Numbered from the stretch's first letter, positions 1 to 7,776 are shown. The stretch is 52,042 nt of DNA from JBBAFM01 sp041655415 (GCA_964429195.1 CAYSBC010000005.1:1-52042), one strand, 5' to 3'. Notes: generated by a model from the letters alone, not told the origin. A program made the numbers and translations.

Positions 1-53
1 TTTTACCATAGAAAGCTATCGTTTTTTAATTTACAGACTTTTTTTCACAGTCT

Positions 54-80
54 CGAGACACCTTGTCCCGGCTTTTTTAT
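54..80. terminator. weak hairpin downstream of etfA
   Basis: Arms 54-60 and 64-70 (CGAGACA and TGTCCCG, three-base loop) form a 7-bp stem with one wobble or mismatch. A T-rich run follows on the plus strand (72-77). It lies just after the etfA stop on the minus strand. It may end the etf transcript or a convergent transcript from outside the window. The short stem keeps confidence low. Confidence 0.35.
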
Positions 81-104
81 TTTTTATAGAGTTACATGGT
101 TTGC

Positions 105-1094
105 TTAAGCTTTTATTTCTTCGATAATAGCTTTCAAAACTTTACTTGCGTCTCCAACAATCTTGTAATCCGATGTGTTGAAAATTTCAGCGCTTTCATC
201 TTTGTTGATACTGATAATGACTCCCGAGTCCTTCATACCGCAAAGGTGATGTGTAGCTCCTGATATGCCTGCTCCAATATATACTTTCGGTCTTATGGAT
301 CTGCCGCTGGTTCCTATCATATTTTCTTCATCAGGTACCCAACCTTCATCAATAGCCGGTCTTGTGCACCCTACTGCTCCATTTAATAAGACCGCTAATT
401 CATCCAATAGATTCCAGTTTTCTTTTGAACCCATTCCGAAGCCTCCGCAGACTACAACGTCAGCCTTATCCATAGGGATGCCTTGTGGTGCTTTATAATA
501 AACATCTAATACTTTTAATCTGCTTTGCTTTGCATTTAATTGGGTTTTATCAATTTCGATAGCCACTGCATCCTTTTTTTCTAATCTTTCTTCCGTGAAA
601 ATACCTGGCTTTACACTTGCAATCTTAGGTAATGTATGAGGTGTAAAAATTTCACCAAGTACCTTTCCACCAAAGGCCGGTACAACTTGAACGAGTTCGC
701 CTTCTTCATTAATTCTTAAATCCGTACAGTGTGCAGCCACACCAGTATTCACTTGTAAGCCCATGGTTGGGGCCAGCTCTTCTCCTAGTGCCGTAGCTCC
801 AATCAACAATATTTCAGGTTGATAGTCTTCGATAAATTGTTTTAAAACAGCACTATAGTAATCAACGTTAAATACCTCTAACTTGTCATCCTCAGAAAAA
901 AATACTTCATCCACACCTGAAGCCTTCATTTCATCGACTAGATTACTTATATTTTTACCCATGATTATCCCACAAAGCTTATAGTCTTCCTTTAAATCTT
1001 TCCTTAGTTCTTCAGCCTTTGTTAAAAGTTCATAGAATACAGGGTTTATTCCATTTTTGTTGCATTCTGCGTATACACCTATTCTTTTTTCCAT
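105..1094 (-). CDS. etfA: electron transfer flavoprotein, alpha subunit
   Basis: EtfA pairs with EtfB to move electrons between acyl-CoA dehydrogenases and other carriers in the cytoplasm. The protein is about 329 residues, normal for the family. The C-terminal FAD-binding domain shows the hallmark GTSGRSIRPKVYIGAGISG, followed by GATHHLCGMKDSGVIISINK. The ATG at 1094 is preferred over a GTG at 1097 because AGGAGG lies 8 bases upstream. It follows etfB by 21 bases and is the last gene of the acd-etfB-etfA unit, so its partner dehydrogenase is most likely the one encoded at 2016-3170. The clostridial context leaves open an electron-bifurcating role (NADH, ferredoxin and enoyl-CoA), which this subunit alone cannot decide. 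Confidence 0.95.
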   Translation of the reverse strand: MEKRIGVYAECNKNGINPVFYELLTKAEELRKDLKEDYKLCGIIMGKNISNLVDEMKASGVDEVFFSEDDKLEVFNVDYYSAVLKQFIEDYQPEILLIGATALGEELAPTMGLQVNTGVAAHCTDLRINEEGELVQVVPAFGGKVLGEIFTPHTLPKIASVKPGIFTEERLEKKDAVAIEIDKTQLNAKQSRLKVLDVYYKAPQGIPMDKADVVVCGGFGMGSKENWNLLDELAVLLNGAVGCTRPAIDEGWVPDEENMIGTSGRSIRPKVYIGAGISGATHHLCGMKDSGVIISINKDESAEIFNTSDYKIVGDASKVLKAIIEEIKA

Positions 1095-1115
1095 CACATC
1101 TTCCTCCTTTCCTTC

Positions 1116-1919
1116 TTATAGATTGATTCCTGCTTTTCTTAATATTTCAATTGTTTTAACTGCAATTTCTTCCGGTTCGCCTTCGATTTGAGTTGATTCT
1201 CTCTTAAGCTCCATGGTGTACATTTCACCCGGTTGTGTAGGTGATCCAACCAGACCTAGTTTTTCCTTATCCACATCTAAATCATTCAATCCATAAACTA
1301 CCAAAGGCTTATTTTTAGCTTTGATAATACCCATTGCAGAAATAAAACGAGGAACATTGGATCCCCTTTCTACAGCTATTACTGCAGGGAACCCAACTTC
1401 ATATTCTATATAGCCATTTTCAATTCTTCTTTTTACTATAGCTTTTGTTGCATCTTCAACTTCAATATTTTGAACACCAGCTATATGTGTATAATCCATC
1501 CATTCGCCTAATTGTGAAGGAACGTGAGATGTAGCCCCATCTGCACTATCATGGCCTGCCAAAACAAGGTCAAATTGTCCTATTTTTTCTAAGCCTTTCA
1601 TCAGTGTATAGGAAGTAGCCCATGTATCCGCTCCACCAAAGGCCATATCGCTTAATAAATAAGCTTCGTCCGCGCCCATGGCCAAACATTCCTTTAATTT
1701 ATCCACACCATTAGGAGGTGCCATACTGATAACAACAACTTTTCCCCCAAGTTTTTCTTTAATTTTTAATGCTGCTTCGAGAGCATTCTTGTCAGAAGGA
1801 TTAATAATAGTAGGTATCCCTTCTCTCACTAATCTTTTTGTTACTGGATCTATTTTCAGTAAGTTATATTTATCCGGATCCGGTACCGGTTTCATACATA
1901 CCGCTATGTTTAAACTCAT
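1116..1919 (-). CDS. etfB: electron transfer flavoprotein, beta subunit
   Basis: This is the beta subunit of the EtfAB heterodimer, which holds AMP or, in bifurcating types, a second FAD. It is 267 residues. The N-terminus MSLNIAVCMKPVPDP, the segment REGIPTIINPSDKNALEAAL and the loop GHDSADGATSHVPSQLGEW are typical of EtfB. The IINPxDKxALEEAL-like segment resembles EtfB from butyrate-forming clostridia that bifurcate, but this is a resemblance by eye. AAGGAGG precedes the ATG. The gene lies 96 bases after the acyl-CoA dehydrogenase gene, with a stable hairpin between them (1951-1982) that may adjust the dosage of etfBA relative to the dehydrogenase. Confidence 0.95.
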   Translation of the reverse strand: MSLNIAVCMKPVPDPDKYNLLKIDPVTKRLVREGIPTIINPSDKNALEAALKIKEKLGGKVVVISMAPPNGVDKLKECLAMGADEAYLLSDMAFGGADTWATSYTLMKGLEKIGQFDLVLAGHDSADGATSHVPSQLGEWMDYTHIAGVQNIEVEDATKAIVKRRIENGYIEYEVGFPAVIAVERGSNVPRFISAMGIIKAKNKPLVVYGLNDLDVDKEKLGLVGSPTQPGEMYTMELKRESTQIEGEPEEIAVKTIEILRKAGINL

Positions 1920-1950
1920 AAATAATTTCCTCCTTGTTTATTACGTGAAA

Positions 1951-1982
1951 GGGCTACCTTAAAAGCATCCTTAAAGTAGCCC
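1951..1982 (-). terminator. intra-operon hairpin between acyl-CoA dehydrogenase and etfB
   Basis: Arms 1951-1962 and 1971-1982 give a 12-bp stem (GGGCTAC/GTAGCCC at the base, one G-U pair on the minus-strand RNA) with an 8-base loop. Only TTTC follows, so it is probably a partial terminator, an RNA-stability element or a processing site, not a full stop. A full stop would separate the dehydrogenase from its Etf partners. Confidence 0.55.
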
Positions 1983-2015
1983 TATTTTGCTAATATAATT
2001 GAGATCCTCTACTGA

Positions 2016-3170
2016 TTATGACCATTGACTTAAAGTGTCACCTGCAACAATTATTCTTTGAATTTCACTTGTACCACCAGCTGAAATAAGAGCCAATGAA
2101 TCTCTTAAGTATCTTCCTACAGCATACTCATTGATTACACCGTAACCGCCCATTAATTCAATTGTTCTTTTAGCTGCTCTGCAAGCTGCTTCAGTTCCAT
2201 GATGTTTAGCTATTGAGAAGTTTGTAAGGTTTTTAGTTTCACCTGCATCGTAGATAGAAGCTGCTCTGTAAGCTAATAATTTTTGTGCTTCGTAATCAAT
2301 TCTGTTTTCAGCGATATGGAATTGAATAGCTTGTAGCTTAGCAATTGGTTTTCCATATACGATTCTTTCTTGAGCAAATTTAACACTATCTTCTAAGCAT
2401 CCTCTTAGAATTCCAGTAGTCATTGCAGCAATACTACCTCTTCCGCAAACTCCTATAGCGTTCATCGCTATAGCTCCGCCTTGACCTATTTTTCCTAAAA
2501 GTTTATCTTCTGTTAATTCTACATTATCTAAAATTAAATCTCCTGTTGTGGATCCTCTTAAACCTAATTTGTTTTCTTTTCTTCCAGGAGCAAAACCAGG
2601 AGTTCCTTTTTCAACGATAAATGCTGATAATTGGGGTCTTCCTTTTGCGTCTTCACCTGTACGTGCAGTTACAACCGTGATATCTGCAGTATGTGAGTTT
2701 GTAATAAAGCATTTTCTACCGTTAAGAATCCATTTGCCATCTTTAAGTTCAGCAGTTGTCTTGTGACCCATCATATCGGATCCGCCACCTGGCTCTGTTA
2801 CAGCTACTCCACCAATTTTAGAACCGTCGCAAAGTGGAATTAAATATTTTTTGTTTTGTTCATCAGTTCCTGCAAAATCAAATGCTTTAACAGCTAAATG
2901 ATGTGTAAACATTGCAATTGCAAGACCTGCTGAATGACGAGCAATTTCTTCCATAGCGATCATTCTTTCAACTTGGCCAAGGCCTACTCCACCATATTGC
3001 TCAGGTGCAAATAAACCATTGATTCCTAGTTCAGCCATCTTAGGCCATAATTCTACTGGACATCTGTCTTCTTCATCCCACTCTGCTGCATGGGGTGCAA
3101 CTTCTGCATCAACAAATTCCTTAAACGCAGCTCTTAACATTTCTTGATCTTCGGTAAATTTAAAATCCAT
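2016..3170 (-). CDS. acyl-CoA dehydrogenase family protein with non-canonical active site
   Basis: This is a flavoprotein of the acyl-CoA dehydrogenase superfamily (384 residues, normal length), probably working with the adjacent EtfBA. It has the N-terminal helical domain, the FAD-contact segment AVTEPGGGSDMMG (about 123-135), GRKCFITN (151-158), and the C-terminal ELMGGYG and GGTSEIQRI motifs. The catalytic base of butyryl- and medium-chain enzymes is the Glu of YEGTSxIQ; here the segment reads SAGGTSEIQ, with Gly at about 365. The alternative Glu position used by isovaleryl- and long-chain enzymes (before the Arg of xLERxxLA) aligns with Gly243. The substrate therefore cannot be assumed to be butyryl-CoA. 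A reductive role on crotonyl-, acryloyl- or another enoyl-CoA is possible. A strong promoter and a Rex-type operator lie upstream. Confidence 0.9.
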   Translation of the reverse strand: MDFKFTEDQEMLRAAFKEFVDAEVAPHAAEWDEEDRCPVELWPKMAELGINGLFAPEQYGGVGLGQVERMIAMEEIARHSAGLAIAMFTHHLAVKAFDFAGTDEQNKKYLIPLCDGSKIGGVAVTEPGGGSDMMGHKTTAELKDGKWILNGRKCFITNSHTADITVVTARTGEDAKGRPQLSAFIVEKGTPGFAPGRKENKLGLRGSTTGDLILDNVELTEDKLLGKIGQGGAIAMNAIGVCGRGSIAAMTTGILRGCLEDSVKFAQERIVYGKPIAKLQAIQFHIAENRIDYEAQKLLAYRAASIYDAGETKNLTNFSIAKHHGTEAACRAAKRTIELMGGYGVINEYAVGRYLRDSLALISAGGTSEIQRIIVAGDTLSQWS

Positions 3171-3206
3171 CTTATAAACCCTCCTATTATATTAAAAATT
3201 GGTTTG

Positions 3207-3226
3207 TTTGTTAATTAATTAACAAA
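3207..3226. promoter_or_regulatory. Rex-type redox operator in the acyl-CoA dehydrogenase leader
   Basis: A 20-base perfect palindrome, TTTGTTAATTAATTAACAAA, contains TTGTTAA-N4-TTAACAA, the binding motif described for the NADH/NAD+-sensing repressor Rex in Clostridia. It sits between the predicted start of transcription (about 3248) and the start codon (3170), where bound repressor would block elongation or initiation. Rex control of the acyl-CoA dehydrogenase/etf genes is known in solventogenic clostridia. No rex gene is in this window. AT-richness means a TetR-type regulator is an alternative. Confidence 0.75.
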
Positions 3227-3254
3227 TTTCTTTATATATCACCGCTATATTTTT

Positions 3255-3283
3255 ATTATAGATGCAGTTTTTCTCTTTGTCAA
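3255..3283 (-). promoter_or_regulatory. consensus sigma-A promoter of the acyl-CoA dehydrogenase-etfBA operon
   Basis: On the minus strand, TTGACA (3283-3278) and TATAAT (3260-3255) are separated by exactly 17 bases. Both hexamers are perfect consensus. Transcription should start near 3248. This is among the best promoter matches in the window and makes the operon independent of the sigma-54 cluster upstream. The stretch 3284-3470 beyond it is AT-rich with no gene I can support. Confidence 0.85.
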
Positions 3284-3570
3284 GCTTTTAACTAAATTTA
3301 ATTGTTAAAAAATATTTTTTTATAAATCAAGTTTTTGCAACATTATTTATGAAAATAAGTTTTCACTGAATATTTATTTAAGTAAAAAATTATTCAGCTT
3401 TACATGTATACTTTATGCAAAGCTTCAAAATTATCGTTAATATTACCTTACAAGGCATACTTTATTGTTATTTATCTAACATGCCCTAACCCTTGAAAAT
3501 CCAGTATATTACAAAATATATTAACATTTTTATATTTCATAAGAGTAAACGGTTTAAACCTATCTAACTC

Positions 3571-3618
3571 ATAAAGTCCAAGAACCTCAATTAGGCAATT
3601 GAGATTCTTGGACTTTAT
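3571..3618. terminator. terminator after the gntP-family gene
   Basis: A 22-base stem with a four-base loop (arms 3571-3592 and 3597-3618) has one non-Watson-Crick position, which is a G-U pair on the minus-strand RNA. It follows the permease gene on the minus strand and separates the sigma-54 cluster from the dehydrogenase operon. An AT-rich tail is clearer on the plus strand. Confidence 0.8.
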
Positions 3619-3701
3619 TTTATATATATTTTGAAGAAATGGGTGCCTTTCAGTTAGCCAATAAAAAGACAAGCAATGCTTCTATCCTATTATTGTAATC
3701 A

Positions 3702-4991
3702 CTATAGCCCTAAAGCCATGAGTGGTATGATAACAATCAATGCTATTATTGGAACTGCTATTTGCGTTATTGCTATATCAAGGTAAGAATCTTTATGGGT
3801 CATACCACAAATAGATAACAATGTAATTTGTGCCCCTTGGTGTGGCAATGTATCAAGAGTACCTGCTGCTATTGTTGAAACTCTATGAATATTTGCGGCG
3901 CTAACACCTAAGGCCAAATAAGTGTCCTTAAGAGCGGTAAAAGCTACACCCATACCTCCCGATGCAGATCCACAGGCACCTGCGGCTATCGCTACGGTTA
4001 CAGCAACAAATACCAATGGTGGTAAGGATATTCCTTTTAGTCCTTCTATAAGGGTTGTAAAACCTTGTGTTACACTAACTGCGCCACCAAATCCTACAAC
4101 TAATGCGGTGTTTAAAATAGCTCCCATAGAATCCAGGGCACCTTTGTTTAATATGTTAACCCAACTCACAATTTTATTGCCTCCATGTTTCCACATAAGT
4201 CCTATTGCAGCTATTGTTCCTATTAATACAGCTACCTCAACTGGAAGTTCTACTATGTTGAATAGAATCAATATAAGAACCGGTGGTATCAGTGCAATAA
4301 TCGGTTTTGGCAAATCTGAAGCTTGAAGTTTTTCATATTTATCATTTGCAGGGGCTGTAAATACTTCACCATTTTTTTGTAGCTTTCTCGTTCTGTATTC
4401 TAGCCATGCAAATATTAGGACGAATTGAAGGATACCGGCAATAGCGCCTGCAACAGGTGCTGCTGTGGCAGTTGTTCCTAAATTTCTCATACCGATAATA
4501 TTTTGTATCGCAGGGGAGCCTGGCGAACTCATGGACCAGGTCCAACAACCTGCAGATATAGCAGCTGGTATAAGACGTCTAGGTACATTAGCTCCTCTAA
4601 ATACTTCTAAAGCTATAGGGTACATAGCAAAGAATATTACAAATCCACTAATCCCTCCAAATGTTAAAAGACCTGTGATAAGCATGATTATTGCTGCTGC
4701 ATATCTTCCCTTTGTAACTTTAATGACAGCAAGAGCAATAGCTTGGGCACCTTTTGTATCTCTATATACGGATCCAAATAATGCTCCTACCAAGAATACT
4801 AAGAAATAGCTTTGAAAATAATTGGCTGCACTTTGCATATAGGGTCCAAGCATTGTCTCGAATGCAGGTATTCCAGCTAATATACAAAGAATTAGAGTGA
4901 CAAGAGGTCCTATTAGGATTGCACTCCATTGTTTAAAAGCAAGAAAGCCGAAAAGTAATAGACAAATTGGTATGACAAGTACCTGATACAT
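3702..4991 (-). CDS. GntP-family permease
   Basis: This is an integral membrane symporter of the GntP family (429 residues, usual length), whose members carry gluconate, fructuronate, hydroxybutyrate or other small hydroxy acids. About a dozen hydrophobic segments span the protein. Family-like stretches include ISGFVIFFAMYPIALEVF, a Ser/Pro-rich re-entrant region near SMSSPGSPAIQN (about residues 153-164), ACGSASGGMGVAF (337-349) and TIAAGTLDTLPHQGAQ. It is the last gene after the CoA-transferase and crotonase genes, about 100 bases downstream of the latter, and precedes a strong terminator. The neighbours favour a hydroxylated short-chain acid such as 3-hydroxybutyrate over gluconate, because no sugar-acid kinase is present. 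That substrate assignment is inference. The start has AAAGGAGG nearby. Confidence 0.85.
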   Translation of the reverse strand: MYQVLVIPICLLLFGFLAFKQWSAILIGPLVTLILCILAGIPAFETMLGPYMQSAANYFQSYFLVFLVGALFGSVYRDTKGAQAIALAVIKVTKGRYAAAIIMLITGLLTFGGISGFVIFFAMYPIALEVFRGANVPRRLIPAAISAGCWTWSMSSPGSPAIQNIIGMRNLGTTATAAPVAGAIAGILQFVLIFAWLEYRTRKLQKNGEVFTAPANDKYEKLQASDLPKPIIALIPPVLILILFNIVELPVEVAVLIGTIAAIGLMWKHGGNKIVSWVNILNKGALDSMGAILNTALVVGFGGAVSVTQGFTTLIEGLKGISLPPLVFVAVTVAIAAGACGSASGGMGVAFTALKDTYLALGVSAANIHRVSTIAAGTLDTLPHQGAQITLLSICGMTHKDSYLDIAITQIAVPIIALIVIIPLMALGL

Positions 4992-5093
4992 TGCTAAATC
5001 CTCCTTTAATGTTATTATTTTTAGAAATTATTATTGCAGGTGACATATTCAGTCAGACAAGATAACCTCTATGCCACTGTTTGCCGAATTTAA

Positions 5094-5876
5094 TTATTTA
5101 TTTTTAAAATCTGCAGGTCTTTTTTCTAGGAATGCAGCCATTCCTTCCTTTTGATCTTCTGTTGCAAAAGCCACTGCAGACAATTCGGTTTCTAATTTTA
5201 ATCCACTTGGTAAATCTACATTTAAACCATTATTAATAGCTTCTTTTGCAAGGTTTACAGCGATAGGGCCATTCTTAAGAATTTGTTCTGCAATTGTTAT
5301 AGCCGAATCAATCAACGCTTCAGCTGATACCACTTTTTGCACAAGCCCAATCCTATAAGCTTCTTCAGCGCTTATCATTTGCCCACTTAAAATAATATAT
5401 TTTGACATGCCTTTTCCAACAACTCTAGAAAGTCTTTGGGTACCACCAAAGAAAGGTATAATGCCTAAACCGACTTCAGGTTGACCAAATTTAGCTTTAT
5501 CAGATGCTATTCTAATATCACAAGCTAGTGCTAATTCGGACCCACCACCTAGGGCAAAGCCATTGACAGCAGCAATCACAATTTTATCGCTATTTTCAAT
5601 ACTATCCATGACTCCTTGTGCCATTTTCCCAAAGGCTCGACTTTCTAGAGCAGTCATTGTAGCCATTTGCGAAATATCCGCACCCGCAACAAAGGATTTT
5701 TCTCCGCTTCCTGTTAGGATTACTATTTTTACAGAATCATCCTTGTTAAGTTCATCGAAACAAACACCGATTTCCATGAGAGTCTCGCTGTTAAGTGCAT
5801 TTAAAACCTTGGGCCTGTTAATTGTTACTACAGCAATTTTTTCTCTCTTTTGAATTAATAAATTTTTAAATTCCAT
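5094..5876 (-). CDS. crt: enoyl-CoA hydratase / crotonase
   Basis: This crotonase-fold enzyme of 260 residues reversibly hydrates enoyl-CoA to 3-hydroxyacyl-CoA in the cytoplasm. It shows the oxyanion-hole segment SFVAGADISQM (about 62-72), the signature IAAVNGFALGGGSELALACD (about 101-120) and the catalytic-region segment FGQPEVGLGIIPFFGGTQRL, with Glu residues positioned as in crotonases (E114 and E134 by count). The C-terminus EGMAAFLEKRPADFKNK is typical. With a CoA-transferase upstream and an acyl-CoA dehydrogenase/Etf set downstream, the likely direction is dehydration of a 3-hydroxyacyl-CoA. 3-Hydroxybutyryl- and 3-hydroxypropionyl-CoA both fit. The symbol is given for the family; chain-length specificity is not visible. 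Confidence 0.9.
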   Translation of the reverse strand: MEFKNLLIQKREKIAVVTINRPKVLNALNSETLMEIGVCFDELNKDDSVKIVILTGSGEKSFVAGADISQMATMTALESRAFGKMAQGVMDSIENSDKIVIAAVNGFALGGGSELALACDIRIASDKAKFGQPEVGLGIIPFFGGTQRLSRVVGKGMSKYIILSGQMISAEEAYRIGLVQKVVSAEALIDSAITIAEQILKNGPIAVNLAKEAINNGLNVDLPSGLKLETELSAVAFATEDQKEGMAAFLEKRPADFKNK

Positions 5877-5935
5877 CTTAATTCCCTTCTTTCTAGAATA
5901 AATTTTATTTTGAATATTTTTAGGAGAAACCTCCC

Positions 5936-5974
5936 CGCAGCGTATAAGTGAACGGGGTAATATTATCCGCTGCG
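5936..5974 (-). other. inverted repeat in the CoA-transferase/crotonase spacer
   Basis: CGCAGCG (5936-5942) and CGCTGCG (5968-5974) are perfect arms extendable to about 12 bp with one mismatch. A competing inner pairing, CCCCG (5933-5937) with CGGGG (5953-5957 region), excludes part of the outer stem. The patch is GC-rich in an AT-rich spacer. There is no U-tract, so it is more likely a processing or stability element, or a protein site, than a terminator. Confidence 0.5.
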
Positions 5975-6000
5975 AGAAAGTGATTATTGACTTTTGTAAA

Positions 6001-7551
6001 TTATAGGTTCATAGGACAATCCATAAATATGCGTGAATCCATAAATTTCAAATTTTCATCTACCTTGACATCAAAATCAATTAAATCCAGTACTTCCCTT
6101 TGAAGATCAATGCCTGGGGCTATCTCTTTAAGAACCGGACCATCTTTAGAAAGTTCAAAGACAGCTCTTTCCGTGATATAAAGTACGGGTTGACCCAGCT
6201 CGGCCGCATGCTGACCGCTGAAGGTAACCTGCTGTACAGATTTAACAAATTTCTTTTCCTTGCCTTCATGAGCTACTTTTATTTCTCCGTCTTTGATATC
6301 TACTTTTAGACCGCCTGCGGTAAATGTTCCGCAAAATACAGCCTTTTTAGCATTTTGGCTTATATTAACAAATCCGCCACAACCAGCTATGCGAGGTCCA
6401 AACTTACTTACATTAATATTTCCTTTTTCATCTGCTTCAGCAAGCCCTAAGAAAGTGATATCGAGTCCACCACCATCATAAAAATCAAACTGAGCATGTT
6501 GGTTAACAATCATTTCAGGGTTTGTGGATGATCCAAATCCTGGCCCCCCATTAGGCACTCCTCCAACTGGGCCAGCCTCTACCGTCAGAGTAAACATATC
6601 ACCTTTTCCCTCTTCATTAGCTACACTGGCAACACCTTCCGGTACGCCAATACCTAGGTTAACTACCGAACCTTCTTCAAGCTCCATGAAACATCTTCTT
6701 GCAATAACCTTTCTTATATCAAATGCCATAGGCTCTATAGCATGTAAAGGAATCTTTGTTTCTCCAGATTTTGCAGGATCATATTGGTTATCTCCTGTTT
6801 GCATGTGAAACTCTGGTTCAGATACAACAATATAATCAACACATATTCCCGGAACTTCAACCATCCTAGGATCCAAAGTTCCATTTTGGGTTACCCTTTC
6901 AACTTGAGCAATAACGATACCACCAGCATTCTTAGTAGCTTGGGCTACTGGCAGTATTTCTACCTTAAGGCCTTCTTTTTCTACTGTTAAATTACCCTTT
7001 TCATCTGCTGTTGTTGCTCTTATAAAAGCTACATCTATATCAAAGGTTTTATAGTAAAGTTGCTCTTTCCCACCAAGAGTAACAACCTCAACGAGCTCTT
7101 CTTTTGTAATTTCATTCAGTTTCCCACCTTCAAGCCTTGGGTCTGCAAAAGTCTTAAGTCCAACATGCGTAAGATGTCCAGGCAGTCCGGCAGCTCTGCT
7201 TCTAAAACAATGTACTAAGACTCCTTGGGGAAAATTGTAGGCTTCCAGTTTATTTTCAGATATCAGTTTTGTAACCTTCGGAGCCAAATTATAATGGCCG
7301 CCAATAACTCTTTTCAATAGGCCCTCATGTCCATAGCGATTGACCATACCCTCTTTGCCATTTCCTTGACCAGCACCATAAATCAATGTTAAATCCTTTG
7401 GTTTTCCTGTTTGTAAAAATGACTTTTCAACCTCTGCAGATAATTGCTCCGGATGAGCCATTTGTACAAAACCGGTAACAGCAATCGTTGCTCCATCAGG
7501 TATAAGTTCCGGTACTCGATCGATTGAAATAATCTTGCTTTTTTGCCTCAT
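6001..7551 (-). CDS. acyl-CoA:acetate/propionate CoA-transferase (Pct-like)
   Basis: This family-I CoA-transferase moves CoA between acyl-CoA and free carboxylic acids through a glutamyl-CoA thioester. It is 516 residues with both CoA-transferase halves fused, as in propionate CoA-transferase of Clostridium propionicum, which it resembles through its length, including HEGLLKRVIGGHY, GGIVIAQVERV, GTLDPR, GIGVPEGVASVANEEG and FGPRIAGCGGFVNI. The catalytic Glu is expected in TLTVEAGPVGGVPNGG, at about residue 325. It is the first gene of the cluster behind the sigma-54 promoter at 7653-7667, so its induction depends on the neighbouring enhancer-binding protein. Pct-like enzymes accept 2- and 3-hydroxy acids, which fits the crotonase and GntP genes. 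Exact substrates are unknown. AGGAGG precedes the ATG. Confidence 0.92.
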   Translation of the reverse strand: MRQKSKIISIDRVPELIPDGATIAVTGFVQMAHPEQLSAEVEKSFLQTGKPKDLTLIYGAGQGNGKEGMVNRYGHEGLLKRVIGGHYNLAPKVTKLISENKLEAYNFPQGVLVHCFRSRAAGLPGHLTHVGLKTFADPRLEGGKLNEITKEELVEVVTLGGKEQLYYKTFDIDVAFIRATTADEKGNLTVEKEGLKVEILPVAQATKNAGGIVIAQVERVTQNGTLDPRMVEVPGICVDYIVVSEPEFHMQTGDNQYDPAKSGETKIPLHAIEPMAFDIRKVIARRCFMELEEGSVVNLGIGVPEGVASVANEEGKGDMFTLTVEAGPVGGVPNGGPGFGSSTNPEMIVNQHAQFDFYDGGGLDITFLGLAEADEKGNINVSKFGPRIAGCGGFVNISQNAKKAVFCGTFTAGGLKVDIKDGEIKVAHEGKEKKFVKSVQQVTFSGQHAAELGQPVLYITERAVFELSKDGPVLKEIAPGIDLQREVLDLIDFDVKVDENLKFMDSRIFMDCPMNL

Positions 7552-7652
7552 AACACTAATCCTCCTGTTTCATTTTTTTCTTTGATTAAACTTTGACTAT
7601 GAATCTAAATCCTAACAGATTTATTATTTATTTTTTCACAATTACTTATATC

Positions 7653-7667
7653 GCAATAAAGATGCCA
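7653..7667 (-). promoter_or_regulatory. sigma-54 (-24/-12) promoter of the CoA-transferase operon
   Basis: On the minus strand the sequence reads TGGCAT-N5-TTGC, with GG at 7666-7665 and GC at 7654-7653, matching the TGGCAC-N5-TTGC consensus with correct spacing. Transcription should start near 7641, about 90 bases before the CoA-transferase start codon. The adjacent gene encodes a sigma-54 activator, which supports the call. Confidence 0.8.
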
Positions 7668-7718
7668 ACATTTTTGTCCCACTTTTCATGGTTTTCATGC
7701 AATTGATATTATGCAAAA

Positions 7719-7760
7719 AGCCAACTTGCAAATACGCATATGCATATTTGCAAGTTGGCT
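7719..7760 (-). terminator. terminator of the sigma-54 regulator gene, possibly also its enhancer site
   Basis: Perfect 16-base arms (7719-7734 and 7745-7760, AGCCAACTTGCAAATA and complement) enclose a palindromic core GCATATGC. On the minus strand TTTTT follows, making a rho-independent terminator after the regulator gene. Its centre lies about 75 bases upstream of the -24 element, where sigma-54 activators usually bind, so the palindrome could serve both jobs. Confidence 0.8.
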
Positions 7761-7776
7761 TGAATGATATCAAAAC

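Noticed and set aside
3472..3672. 66-residue minus-strand reading frame downstream of the GntP gene
   Set aside because: It runs through the 22-bp terminator stem (3571-3618), has no good ribosome site and no family features.
43..4809. Numerous plus-strand reading frames over the acyl-CoA gene cluster
   Set aside because: They are antisense shadows of strongly supported minus-strand genes and lack ribosome sites and family features.
5061..5076. Possible second sigma-54 promoter before the GntP gene (TGGCAT-N5-TTATC, minus strand)
   Set aside because: The essential GC of the -12 element is absent.
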